14,707 nucleotides of DNA from the NCBI GenBank assembly GCA_035697245.1, contig DASSDH010000052.1, positions 1 through 14,707 on the forward strand. Reading direction: 5' to 3'. The translations under genes were made by a program, and so were the position numbers. Below are positions 6,216 through 13,248 of the stretch, one piece after another. Below the pieces are notes generated by a model. It ran no database searches, had not been told where the DNA came from, and saw only the letters and a list, made by a program, of their open reading frames with translations. How positions within the stretch are numbered: the stretch's first letter is position 1; each line of letters starts with the position of its first letter. Origin of the DNA: JACVRX01 sp035697245 (GTDB lineage Bacteria > Actinomycetota > Actinomycetes > Jiangellales > Jiangellaceae).

Positions 6216-7589
6216 TTAGGTCCGTCGCAGCAACGCGAGGTACATGCCGTCAGTGCCGTGCCGGTGTGGCCACAGTTGGACGTCCGGCCCGGCACCCACG
6301 TCCGGAACGCCGGGCAGGTACGACCGTGCGTCGAGCTGCTCGACGTCGGCTCGGTCGCGCAGCACGTCAGTCACGACGGTGGCGGTCTCGGCCAGATGTG
6401 GGGAGCAGGTCGCGTACGCCACCACTCCACCCGGCCGAACTGCGTCGGTGGCGGCGCGGAGCAGGCGCACCTGCAGCGAGCGTAATCCGGCCACCTCGTC
6501 CGGCTGCCGACGCCAGCGTGCCTCGGGCCGGCGCCGAAGTGCGCCCAGCCCAGTGCACGGTGCATCGAGCAGGACGCGGTCGAAGGCCGGCTCTGCATGG
6601 ATCGGCTCGGTGCTGTCGGCAACGAGCACACGGTGCCCCCCAGGGTCGTCGCGCAGTGCCATCTCGACCATCCGGGCCCGGTGCGCCTGGCGTTCGACCG
6701 CAAGCAGGCGTGCGCCCCGCCCGGTAGCAAGTCCGCCGAGCAGGGCAGCTTTGCCGCCGGGACCGGCGCACATGTCCAGCCAACGCTCATCGGACCCGGT
6801 CAGCGGCACGGCAGCGAGGGCGAGAGCGACCAGCTGGCTGCCCTCGTCCTGGATGCCGGCCCGCCGCTCGCGAACGGCCGCGAGATCAGCAGGATCTCCC
6901 TCGGTCAGCACCGCGGCGTAGGGGGACCAGCGACCCGGTCGAGCGCCGGCCTGCAGGAGTTCGGCTACCTCGGCCCGCCCGGGCCGTGCGACCAGGGTCA
7001 CCTCGGGCCGCTCGTTGTCAGCAGCGAGAGCCCGGTCGAGCTCGTCAACGTCGCCACCGAGTGAGTCGAGCATCGCTCGGACGACCCACGCCGGATGTGA
7101 GTGCCGCAAACCCAGCCGCTCGACCGGCTCGGTTGAACTCGCCGGCGCAATCGTGTCGACCCATGCGTCCAGGTCTTGGGCGCTCACCCGGCGCAGCACC
7201 GCGTTGACCAGCTTTCCGGGTCCCTCGCCGATCCGGGCCCGGGTCAGGTCGACGGTGGTGGAGACCGCCGCGTGTGGCGGGATCCGGGTGGACAGGATCT
7301 GGTGGGCACCCAGCCGGAGGGCGTCGATGACCGGAGGGTCCAGCTCGGATAGATCTCGGTCCAGGTTCGTGCTCAGGATGGCGTCGTAGGTGCCACGGCC
7401 GCGAAGGGTTCCGTAGGCGAGCTCGGTGGCCAGCGCGGCGTCGCGGCCAGTAAGGCCGCGTTCGCGCAGCAGATTCGGCAGGACCAGATTGGCGTAAGCG
7501 TCGCGCTCGTCGACGGCCCGAAGAACGTCGAACGCCGTGCCCCGCGCAGCGTCGACGACCGGGACAGATTTACTCTGGCGGCCGGTCAC
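6216..7589 (-). CDS. rsmB: 16S rRNA (cytosine-5) methyltransferase, RsmB/Sun family
   Basis: RsmB methylates a cytosine of 16S rRNA (C967 in E. coli numbering) using S-adenosylmethionine. The 457-residue protein has an N-terminal NusB-like RNA-binding domain, about 14-140, with ELAYGTLR at 56-63 and KLVNAVLRR at 126-134, and a C-terminal Rossmann methyltransferase domain. Seen there: SAM motif LDMCAGPGGK at 271-280, LLDAPCTGLGALRRRPEARW at 340-359 with Cys345, and YATCSP at 392-397 with Cys395; these are the two cysteines used by RNA m5C methyltransferases. The GTG start at 7589 overlaps the fmt stop (GTGA), and a strong hairpin abuts it upstream, so translation is probably coupled to fmt. 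The fmt-rsmB pair is a common bacterial arrangement. The exact target base is inferred from family membership. Confidence 0.95.
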   Translation of the reverse strand: MTGRQSKSVPVVDAARGTAFDVLRAVDERDAYANLVLPNLLRERGLTGRDAALATELAYGTLRGRGTYDAILSTNLDRDLSELDPPVIDALRLGAHQILSTRIPPHAAVSTTVDLTRARIGEGPGKLVNAVLRRVSAQDLDAWVDTIAPASSTEPVERLGLRHSHPAWVVRAMLDSLGGDVDELDRALAADNERPEVTLVARPGRAEVAELLQAGARPGRWSPYAAVLTEGDPADLAAVRERRAGIQDEGSQLVALALAAVPLTGSDERWLDMCAGPGGKAALLGGLATGRGARLLAVERQAHRARMVEMALRDDPGGHRVLVADSTEPIHAEPAFDRVLLDAPCTGLGALRRRPEARWRRQPDEVAGLRSLQVRLLRAATDAVRPGGVVAYATCSPHLAETATVVTDVLRDRADVEQLDARSYLPGVPDVGAGPDVQLWPHRHGTDGMYLALLRRT

Positions 7590-8515
7590 CGGCCCAGCCG
7601 CTCGGCTGGGCCGAGCCGAGCGCCGCGCGCCCAGTCATCGGCCGGCATGACGCGCTTGCCCTGCGACTGCACCTCGCCGAGAAGGACAGCCCGAGTGCCG
7701 GTGCCGACACGGACGCCGTCGCGATCCGCCCGCAGCTGCCCCGGCCCCAGGTCCGCCGCCTGCGGGTCGGCGCGGACCGGGCCGAGCTTGAGCCGGTCGC
7801 CGCGAAACGTCGTCCACGCGCCGGGCGCCGGGGTGCACGCACGGATCAGCCGGTCGACGCGTACCGCCGGTGCGGACCAGTCGACTTCCGCGTCGGCAGC
7901 GGTCAGCTTGGGTGCCCACGACAGGCCGTCGGAGGACTGCGGGTGCGCAAGGAGCGTCCCGTCCTCGATGCCGTCCAGGGTCGCGACCAGCAGCCTGGCG
8001 CCAGCCACCGCCAGCCGGTCGAGGAGATCTCCACTGGTGTCGGTTGGGCGCACAGGTTCGGTGACAACGCCGTAGACCGGCCCAGAATCCAGCTCTTCCT
8101 CGATCTGGAACGTGGATGCGCCGGTGAGATCGTCGCCGGCCAGGATGGCGTGCTGCACTGGCGCCGCGCCGCGCCACGCAGGCAGCAGCGAGAAATGCAG
8201 GTTGACCCAACCGTGCTTGGGCACGTCGAGCGCAGGTCTGGGCAGCAGCCCGCCGTAGGCAACGACTGGCGCGCAGTCGGGGCCGATCTCGGCGAGCCGA
8301 ACGAGAAAGTCCGGGTCGCGTGGCCGCTGCGGCCTGAGTACTTCTATGCCCGCGTCCGTCGCCACCCGCGCCACTGGGCTCGGGCTGAGCTTCCGGCTGC
8401 GACCAGTCGGAGCGTCCGGCCTGGTGAGGACCGCTACGACGGCGTGGCGCGAGTCGAGAATGGCCCGCAACGACGGCAGGGCGGTCTGGGGGGTTCCGGC
8501 GAAAACGAGTCGCAT
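7586..8515 (-). CDS. fmt: Methionyl-tRNA formyltransferase (Fmt)
   Basis: Fmt transfers a formyl group from 10-formyltetrahydrofolate to initiator Met-tRNA. The 309-residue protein starts MRLVFAGTPQTALPSL, typical of the family. The catalytic triad positions are all there: Asn105 and His107 in VNLHFSLLPAWRGAAPVQ and Asp143 in ELDSG, matching Asn106, His108 and Asp144 of E. coli. The formyltransferase domain covers about 1-190 and the C-terminal tRNA-binding beta-barrel about 205-309, with LIRACTPAPGAWTTF near 225-240. I chose ATG at 8515 because GAGG lies 8 nt ahead; a GTG two codons upstream (8521) would have only 2 nt spacing. It follows def by 123 nt and its stop overlaps the rsmB start. 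Deformylase and formyltransferase act on opposite ends of the same formyl-methionine cycle. Confidence 0.96.
   Translation of the reverse strand: MRLVFAGTPQTALPSLRAILDSRHAVVAVLTRPDAPTGRSRKLSPSPVARVATDAGIEVLRPQRPRDPDFLVRLAEIGPDCAPVVAYGGLLPRPALDVPKHGWVNLHFSLLPAWRGAAPVQHAILAGDDLTGASTFQIEEELDSGPVYGVVTEPVRPTDTSGDLLDRLAVAGARLLVATLDGIEDGTLLAHPQSSDGLSWAPKLTAADAEVDWSAPAVRVDRLIRACTPAPGAWTTFRGDRLKLGPVRADPQAADLGPGQLRADRDGVRVGTGTRAVLLGEVQSQGKRVMPADDWARGARLGPAERLGR
7591..7612. repeat. Perfect 10-bp inverted repeat at the fmt/rsmB junction
   Basis: GGCCCAGCCG (7591-7600) and CGGCTGGGCC (7603-7612) are exact inverted copies with two bases between them. In the mRNA this hairpin lies in the last codons of fmt and ends one base before the rsmB GTG, covering the spot where the rsmB ribosome binding site would be. 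A competing CTCGGC/GCCGAG stem (7615-7620 with 7601-7606) overlaps it. Likely a coupling structure opened by ribosomes finishing fmt; the role is inferred. Confidence 0.5.
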
Positions 8516-8638
8516 CGTCACGGCCTCGGCCGGTTGGCGACGCAGATCGATGCGACCCGTGCGTCGTGCACCATCGGCCCGATCATCCTTCCGTCCAGAA
8601 GCCGGCGGCGAAGGGTCGGCCGATAATCGCTGCCAGCC
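8516..8638 (-). other. def-fmt intergenic region with inverted repeat and mini-ORF
   Basis: This 123-nt gap is the longest in the def-fmt-rsmB block. It contains a 7-bp inverted repeat, CGACGCA (8538-8544) with TGCGTCG (8560-8566), 15-nt loop, no T-run after it. A 22-codon open frame (8586-8518, minus) starts ATGATCGGG and stops two bases before the fmt ATG, but its ribosome binding site is poor: AGG touches the ATG. I see no convincing promoter or terminator here. The mini-ORF is recorded as a possibility only. Confidence 0.3.
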
Positions 8639-9184
8639 TCACAATGCCCGGCCGAAGGTCGGGTGCGGCGAGAGCTTGACTGCCGGAACGGTCTGCCCGA
8701 CCCAGTCGGCCTCCCGGATCGCCTTCATCGCTGCCTTGCGAGCCGCCCGGTCGAGGCGGTCGATGAACAGCACGCCGTCGAGGTGATCCGTTTCGTGCTG
8801 GAGGCAGCGGGCGAGCAGGTCGTCGCCTTCGATGACGACCGGATCCCCGTACTCGTTGAACCCCTTCGCGACCACACGCCGCGCCCGGCGGCAGTCGTAC
8901 TCGATCCCGGGCAGGGACAAACAACCCTCGATGTCGTACTGATCCTCGCCCGACAGCTCCAGATCAGGATTGATCAAGTGGCCGAGCTCGTCGTCGACGA
9001 AATAGGTGAAAACCCGCAGCGCGACGCCGATCTGCGGGGCAGCGAGGCCGACGCCCGGGGCGTCCATCATCGTGTCGGACAGGTCTTTGACCAGCCGGCG
9101 CAGCTCAGCGTCGAAGTCGAGGACCGGCTCTGCCTTGGTGCGCAGGATGGGGTCGCCGAACAGCCGGATCGGCTGGATGGCCAC
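8639..9184 (-). CDS. def: Peptide deformylase (Def)
   Basis: Peptide deformylase removes the formyl group from the N-terminal methionine of new proteins at the ribosome. The 181-residue protein shows the three signature motifs: GVGLAAPQIG at 44-53, EGCLSLPG at 86-93 and QHETDHLDG at 129-137. The metal ligands Cys88, His130 and His134 and the catalytic Glu131 are all present, so it should be active; native enzymes of the family commonly use Fe2+. The start is GTG at 9184 (VAIQPIRLFGDP), with AGGAG about 8 nt ahead. It follows sufT by only 16 nt, joining the SUF operon to the def-fmt-rsmB genes, and is followed by a 123-nt gap before fmt. The ending HPTFGRAL is not one I can match to a family feature. 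Confidence 0.96.
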   Translation of the reverse strand: MAIQPIRLFGDPILRTKAEPVLDFDAELRRLVKDLSDTMMDAPGVGLAAPQIGVALRVFTYFVDDELGHLINPDLELSGEDQYDIEGCLSLPGIEYDCRRARRVVAKGFNEYGDPVVIEGDDLLARCLQHETDHLDGVLFIDRLDRAARKAAMKAIREADWVGQTVPAVKLSPHPTFGRAL

Positions 9185-9200
9185 CGCGGGTCTCCTCGGG

Positions 9201-9527
9201 TCAGACGTTGAAGCCGAGCGCGCGCAGCTGCTCGCGGCCTTCGTCGGTGATCTTGTCCGGCCCCCACGGCGGCATCCAGACCCAGTTGATCCGGAAGTCC
9301 GACACCAGGCCGTCGAGTGCTGCGCTGGTCTGGTCCTCGATGACGTCGGTCAACGGGCAGGCCGCGCTGGTCAGTGTCATGTCGAGGGTGGCCACCCCGG
9401 TGTCGTCGACGTCGATGCCGTACACCAGGCCGAGGTCCACCACGTTGATGCCCAACTCCGGGTCGACGACGTCGCGCATCGCTTCGGTGATGTCCTCGAT
9501 CGAGGTCACGCTGGTGGACTCGGTCAT
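9201..9527 (-). CDS. sufT: SufT-like iron-sulfur assembly factor (DUF59/MIP18 family)
   Basis: This 108-residue protein belongs to the DUF59 (MIP18/PaaD-like) family that helps Fe-S cluster maturation, though its exact biochemical step is unsettled. Seen: the family hallmark VVDPELGINVVDLGLVYGI at about 20-38, TSAACPLTD at 53-61 with the conserved Cys57, and a tryptophan/proline-rich VWMPPWGPDKIT near 83-94. It matches in length and ending (ALGFNV) the small protein that closes actinobacterial suf operons. The ATG at 9527 has GGGAGG 9 nt upstream; the frame is open further upstream within sufU but that is a shadow. Only two bases separate it from the sufU stop, and def starts 16 nt beyond its own stop. 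It probably acts with the SUF machinery encoded just before it. Confidence 0.9.
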   Translation of the reverse strand: MTESTSVTSIEDITEAMRDVVDPELGINVVDLGLVYGIDVDDTGVATLDMTLTSAACPLTDVIEDQTSAALDGLVSDFRINWVWMPPWGPDKITDEGREQLRALGFNV

Positions 9528-9529
9528 CG

Positions 9530-9991
9530 TCAGTTCCCTCCCGACGGCGCAGCCGACAAAGCCAAGGCACGCGCCGTCGCGTCGCGAAACGCCATCCAGG
9601 ACAGCAACGCGCATTTGACCCTGGCCGGGTAGCGTGCCACCCCCGCGAAGGCAATGCCGTCACCGAGCACATCTTCATCTGGCTCGATCTCGCCCCTGCC
9701 CTGCATGAGTTCGGCAAAGGCCGCGTGGGCGGCGAACGCCTCGGCTACCGGCCGCCCCGATACCAGCTCATGCAGAACGCTCGCCGACGCCTGGCTGATC
9801 GAACACCCCTGCCCGTCGTAGGACACATCGGCGATGCGGTCACCAGCGAGGCGCACGCGCACGGTGATCTCGTCACCACAGGTCGGATTGACCTGGCGGG
9901 ACTCGGTATCGAACGGCTCACGAAGGCCGCGCCCGACCGGGCGCTTGTAGTGGTCCAGGATGATCTCCTGGTAGAGCGAGTCGGTGGTCAC
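9530..9991 (-). CDS. sufU: Fe-S assembly protein SufU (zinc-dependent sulfurtransferase)
   Basis: SufU receives persulfide sulfur from the cysteine desulfurase SufS and passes it on to the SufBCD scaffold; in Gram-positive bacteria it takes the place of SufE. The 153-residue protein has the IscU-like fold signatures: YQEIILDHYKRP at 7-18, NPTCGDE at 35-41, YDGQGCSISQAS at 58-69 and RVKCALLSW at 124-132. The zinc-binding residues Cys38, Asp40, Cys63 and Cys127 are present. The segment of about 18-21 extra residues between the second and third cysteine regions (GEIEPDEDVLGDGIAF) marks SufU rather than IscU. I chose GTG at 9991, which overlaps the sufS stop (GTGA) with GAGG 8 nt ahead; the frame is open far upstream inside sufS but that is a shadow. 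Two bases separate its stop from sufT. Confidence 0.95.
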   Translation of the reverse strand: MTTDSLYQEIILDHYKRPVGRGLREPFDTESRQVNPTCGDEITVRVRLAGDRIADVSYDGQGCSISQASASVLHELVSGRPVAEAFAAHAAFAELMQGRGEIEPDEDVLGDGIAFAGVARYPARVKCALLSWMAFRDATARALALSAAPSGGN

Positions 9992-11256
9992 CGGAAGAAC
10001 CTCTTCGCGTGCTCGACGCCGTCGGCCAGCGCGTCGATCTCGGACTGTGTCGTGTACAGGTAGAAAGACGCTCGGGTGGTCGCGGGAATTCCATACCGGA
10101 CGCATACCGGGCGCGCGCAGTGATGGCCCACCCGAACAGCGACCCCGTGCTCGTCGAGGAGTTGTCCGACGTCGTGCGGATGCACACCGTCGAGGGTGAA
10201 CGACACGGTCCCACCGCGCGAGATGGGCAGCCGCGGGCCGATGAACCGCACCCCTTCGATCTCGCCCAGCCGGTGGAGCGCATACGTCGTCAGCGCGTGC
10301 TCGTGGGCAGCCACGTTCTCCATGCCCAGTGCGGACAGATAGTCGATGGCAGCGCCCAGACCGACCGCCTGTGCGATCGGCGGGGTGCCGGCCTCGAACT
10401 TGTGCGGGATGGGGGCAAACGTCGAGCCGGTCATGTCGACGGTCTCGATCATCTCGCCGCCGCCGAGGAATGGCGGAAGGGATTCGAGGACCTCGGAACG
10501 GCCCCACAGCACGCCGATGCCGGTCGGCCCGCACATCTTGTGCCCGGTGAAGGCGATCAGGTCGACGCCGAGCTCGGTGACGTCGACCGGCTTGTGCGGG
10601 ACCGACTGCGAGCAGTCGAGCATGACCAGTGCGCCCACCTTGCGCGCACGTGTGACGATCGGGGACACCGAGTTGACCGTCCCGAGGATGTTGGACTGGT
10701 GCACTATCGAGACGATCTTGCTGCGCTCAGTGACGAGCTCGTCCAGGTTCGAGATGTCGAGCCTGCCTTCGTCGGTGAGCCCGAACCAGCGCAGCCGAGC
10801 GCCGGTCCGCTGGCAGGCCAGCTGCCACGGCACGATGTTGGAGTGGTGCTCCATCTCGGTGATGACGACCTCGTCGCCTGGACCCAACCGGTAGCGGGGG
10901 TCGGCAGCCAAGCCGCTGGCCAGGGTGTTGGCCACCAGGTTCAGAGCTTCTGAGGCGTTCTTGGTGAAGACAATCTCGTCGCGTCTCGGCGCACCGATGA
11001 AGGCCGCGACCTTGGTGCGGGCATTCTCGTAGGCCGCCGTCGCTTCCTCGCCGAGTTGGTGCACTGCGCGAGCGACGTTGGCGTTGTGGCGCTCGTAATG
11101 ATCAGCGAGCGCGTCGAGCACTGCCCGCGGCTTCTGCGAGGTGTTGGCGGAATCGAGGTACACCAGCGGCCGGTCTCCGGCCAGGCGCCGGTCAAGGATC
11201 GGGAAGTCCTTGCGGACCTGCTCCACGTCAAGCGGACTAAGTAGCTCAGACACCAT
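9988..11256 (-). CDS. sufS: Cysteine desulfurase SufS (class II, PLP-dependent)
   Basis: SufS removes sulfur from cysteine, giving alanine and an enzyme persulfide for cluster assembly. The 422-residue protein shows YLDSANTSQKP at 33-43, EMEHHSNIVPWQ at 134-145 with the PLP-stacking His, MLDCSQSVPH at 212-221 with the PLP-binding Asp214, the Schiff-base lysine Lys240 in FTGHKMCGPTGIG, and the catalytic Cys380 in VRVGHHCARPV. The short loop around Cys380 is the class II (SufS/CsdA) form. The start is taken as ATG at 11256, where AGGAGG sits 4 nt ahead; the very next codon is GTG (11253) at a better 7 nt, so either could be used. The frame is open for another 280 codons upstream through sufC, a shadow in GC-rich DNA. 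It lies 17 nt after sufC and overlaps sufU by 4 nt. Confidence 0.96.
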   Translation of the reverse strand: MVSELLSPLDVEQVRKDFPILDRRLAGDRPLVYLDSANTSQKPRAVLDALADHYERHNANVARAVHQLGEEATAAYENARTKVAAFIGAPRRDEIVFTKNASEALNLVANTLASGLAADPRYRLGPGDEVVITEMEHHSNIVPWQLACQRTGARLRWFGLTDEGRLDISNLDELVTERSKIVSIVHQSNILGTVNSVSPIVTRARKVGALVMLDCSQSVPHKPVDVTELGVDLIAFTGHKMCGPTGIGVLWGRSEVLESLPPFLGGGEMIETVDMTGSTFAPIPHKFEAGTPPIAQAVGLGAAIDYLSALGMENVAAHEHALTTYALHRLGEIEGVRFIGPRLPISRGGTVSFTLDGVHPHDVGQLLDEHGVAVRVGHHCARPVCVRYGIPATTRASFYLYTTQSEIDALADGVEHAKRFFR

Positions 11257-11273
11257 CGGTCCTCCTCGAGCAC

Positions 11274-12032
11274 TCAGGCCGACGTGCCGGCGTAGCTGAC
11301 GTAGCCCTCGGCCTCGAGCTTCTCGGCCAGGTCCGGGCCGCCTTCCTCGGCGATCCGTCCGTCGACGAAGACATGGACAAAGTCGGGCGTGATGTAGCGC
11401 AGGATGCGCGTGTAGTGCGTGATGAGCAGGACACCCTTGCCGCCTCGAGCGTGGAACCGCGTGACACCGTTGGCGACGACCCGCAGCGCATCGATGTCCA
11501 AGCCGGAGTCGGTCTCGTCGAGGATGGCGAGGCGAGGGTCGAGGAGCTCCAGCTGGAGGATCTCGTGCCGCTTCTTCTCGCCGCCGGAGAAGCCCGTGTT
11601 GAGGTCGCGCTCGGCAAATGCCGGGTCGATCGCGAGTTCCTCCATGGCGGTCTTGACGTCCTTGACCCAGGTGCGCAGTTTCGGCGCTTGCCCGTCGACG
11701 GCCGTCTTGGCAGTGCGGAGGAAATTCGATACCGACACACCGGGGACCTCTACCGGGTACTGCATGGCGAGGAAGAGCCCGGCCCGGGCCCGCACGTCGA
11801 CTTTCATGGCCAGCACGTTCTCGCCGTCGAGGGTCACCGTGCCCCGCGTGACGGTGTACTTCGGATGCCCGGCGATCGAGTACGCAAGAGTCGACTTGCC
11901 CGACCCGTTCGGCCCCATGATCGCGTGGATTTGCCCGGCCCGTACGGTGAGGTCGACGCCGCGAAGGATCTCCTTGGGGCCGGACTCGGTCGCAACGGAG
12001 ACGTGCAGGTCGTGGATCTCCAGCGTGGTCAT
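11274..12032 (-). CDS. sufC: Fe-S cluster assembly ATPase SufC
   Basis: SufC is the ABC-type ATPase of the cytoplasmic SufBCD scaffold; it has no membrane partner and its ATP hydrolysis drives rearrangement of the complex during cluster assembly. The 252-residue protein has Walker A GPNGSGKST at 40-48, Q-loop MQYPVEVPGVS at 90-100, signature FSGGEKKR at 148-155, Walker B LAILDETDSGLD at 168-179 and the switch histidine in LLITHYTRIL at 202-211. The Q-loop and ETDSGLD wording are specific to SufC among ABC ATPases. The ATG at 12032 overlaps the sufD stop (ATGA) with GGAGG 10 nt ahead. The frame stays open upstream across much of sufD, which I read as a shadow. It lies 17 nt before sufS. Confidence 0.97.
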   Translation of the reverse strand: MTTLEIHDLHVSVATESGPKEILRGVDLTVRAGQIHAIMGPNGSGKSTLAYSIAGHPKYTVTRGTVTLDGENVLAMKVDVRARAGLFLAMQYPVEVPGVSVSNFLRTAKTAVDGQAPKLRTWVKDVKTAMEELAIDPAFAERDLNTGFSGGEKKRHEILQLELLDPRLAILDETDSGLDIDALRVVANGVTRFHARGGKGVLLITHYTRILRYITPDFVHVFVDGRIAEEGGPDLAEKLEAEGYVSYAGTSA

Positions 12033-13243
12033 GACTGACGGGCCTCCGAAACGGCGAGCTCGCGCTCGACGGCGGCGCCGAGCCGGCCGACGAGCTCGGG
12101 CACACCGAGCTTGTTGATCAACGACGCGAAGAAGCCGCGGACGACAAGCCTTCGGGCCTGGTCCTCCGGGATGCCCCGCGTCTGCAGGTAAAAGAGCTGC
12201 TCGTCGTCGAACCGGCCGGTGGCGCTGGCGTGACCGGCGCCCAGGATCTCGCCGGTCTCGATCTCGAGGTTCGGGACCGAGTCGGCGCGCGCGCCGTCGG
12301 TGAGCACCAAGTTGCGGTTGAGCTCGAACGTCTTGATGCCCAGCGCCTCTGGACGGATGAGCACGTCGCCGACCCAAACCGCATGGGCACCGGTGCCCTG
12401 CAATGCGCCCTTGTACTCGACGTTGCTGAAGGCGTGCGGGGTGTTGTGGTCGACGAACAGGCGGTTCTCGACGTGCTGGCCGGCGTCGACGAAGTACATA
12501 CCCAGCAGCTCCGCGTCCCCGCCTGATCCGCTGTAGTCGAGCGACGTGCCGACCCGTACCAGGTCGCCACCGAAGGTGATCACCGCGTGCCGCACGGTGG
12601 CGTCGCGACCGACCCGCACGTGGTGGTGGGACAGGTGGACGGCGTCGCCCGCCCAGTCCTGCAGACTCACCAGCGTCAGGTGCGCGCCGTCCTCCACCAC
12701 GACCTCGACGTTTTCTGCGAACGCGGCCGAACCCTCGTACTCGAGCACGACCACGGCTCGGCTGAACGCCTCCGCCGTGACGACGACATGCCCGGCCGCT
12801 GCTTTCTCCGCCGACAGCCCACGCAGCCGGACAACGGTCGGCCGCTTTGTGACCACCTCGCGCGGGACGGTGACGGCGATCATCTTGTCGGCCTCGGCCC
12901 ATGCGCGTGCGCTCACCCGGTCGATCGGGACATAACCAGAGACGCCCCGGCGAGTGTCGTCGCCTTCGCCGGTCTCGACGTGTACCTGCGGGTCGGCGTC
13001 TACCTCGATCTCGTAGTCGTGACCGTCCAGCGGGGTGTCGACGTGCAGGCCACGCAACCGGATCATCGGCGTGAACCGCCACGCCTCTTCCCGCCCGCCC
13101 GGGACCGGGTGGGCGTCGACGTCGAAGGACGCGAACCGGTGCAGCGAACTACCGCCGTGTCCGTCGGCACGGCCCGCGCCCGCACCGTGAGAGTGCTCGG
13201 TGAGGCCGTGCTGCGGCGACGTCGTGTCGTCGAGAATCGTCAT
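12029..13243 (-). CDS. sufD: Fe-S cluster assembly scaffold protein SufD
   Basis: SufD pairs with SufB and two SufC subunits in the scaffold that builds Fe-S clusters. The 404-residue protein has the beta-helix core ending in the conserved stretches VDHNTPHAFSNVEYKGALQG at 264-283, VPNLEIETGEILGAGHASATG at about 323-343, DDEQLFYLQTRGI at 346-358 and RLVVRGFFASLINKL at 365-379. His338 falls where E. coli SufD has His360, a residue linked to cluster formation. The first 35 residues are rich in His and Gly (HSHGAGAGRADGHGG) and look disordered. The ATG at 13243 lies 5 nt after the sufB stop; the ribosome binding site is weak, so translation is probably coupled to sufB. Its stop overlaps the sufC start by 4 nt. 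It lacks the SufB cluster Cys region, which separates it from SufB. Confidence 0.95.
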   Translation of the reverse strand: MTILDDTTSPQHGLTEHSHGAGAGRADGHGGSSLHRFASFDVDAHPVPGGREEAWRFTPMIRLRGLHVDTPLDGHDYEIEVDADPQVHVETGEGDDTRRGVSGYVPIDRVSARAWAEADKMIAVTVPREVVTKRPTVVRLRGLSAEKAAAGHVVVTAEAFSRAVVVLEYEGSAAFAENVEVVVEDGAHLTLVSLQDWAGDAVHLSHHHVRVGRDATVRHAVITFGGDLVRVGTSLDYSGSGGDAELLGMYFVDAGQHVENRLFVDHNTPHAFSNVEYKGALQGTGAHAVWVGDVLIRPEALGIKTFELNRNLVLTDGARADSVPNLEIETGEILGAGHASATGRFDDEQLFYLQTRGIPEDQARRLVVRGFFASLINKLGVPELVGRLGAAVERELAVSEARQS

Positions 13244-13248
13244 GCGGC

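Noticed and set aside
8583..8924. 113-codon minus-strand frame overlapping def and the def-fmt gap
   Set aside because: Most of it overlaps def in another frame and the product is Arg/Pro-rich without a recognisable motif.
11257..12105. Upstream extension of the sufS frame through sufC, suggesting a fused protein
   Set aside because: The extension is Arg/Pro-rich with no domain, and sufC is convincingly encoded in another frame there; sufS has its own start and ribosome binding site at 11256.
12033..13082. Upstream extension of the sufC frame into sufD
   Set aside because: The extension is low-complexity Arg/Gly-rich sequence overlapping sufD; the ATG at 12032 with the ATGA overlap is the proper start.
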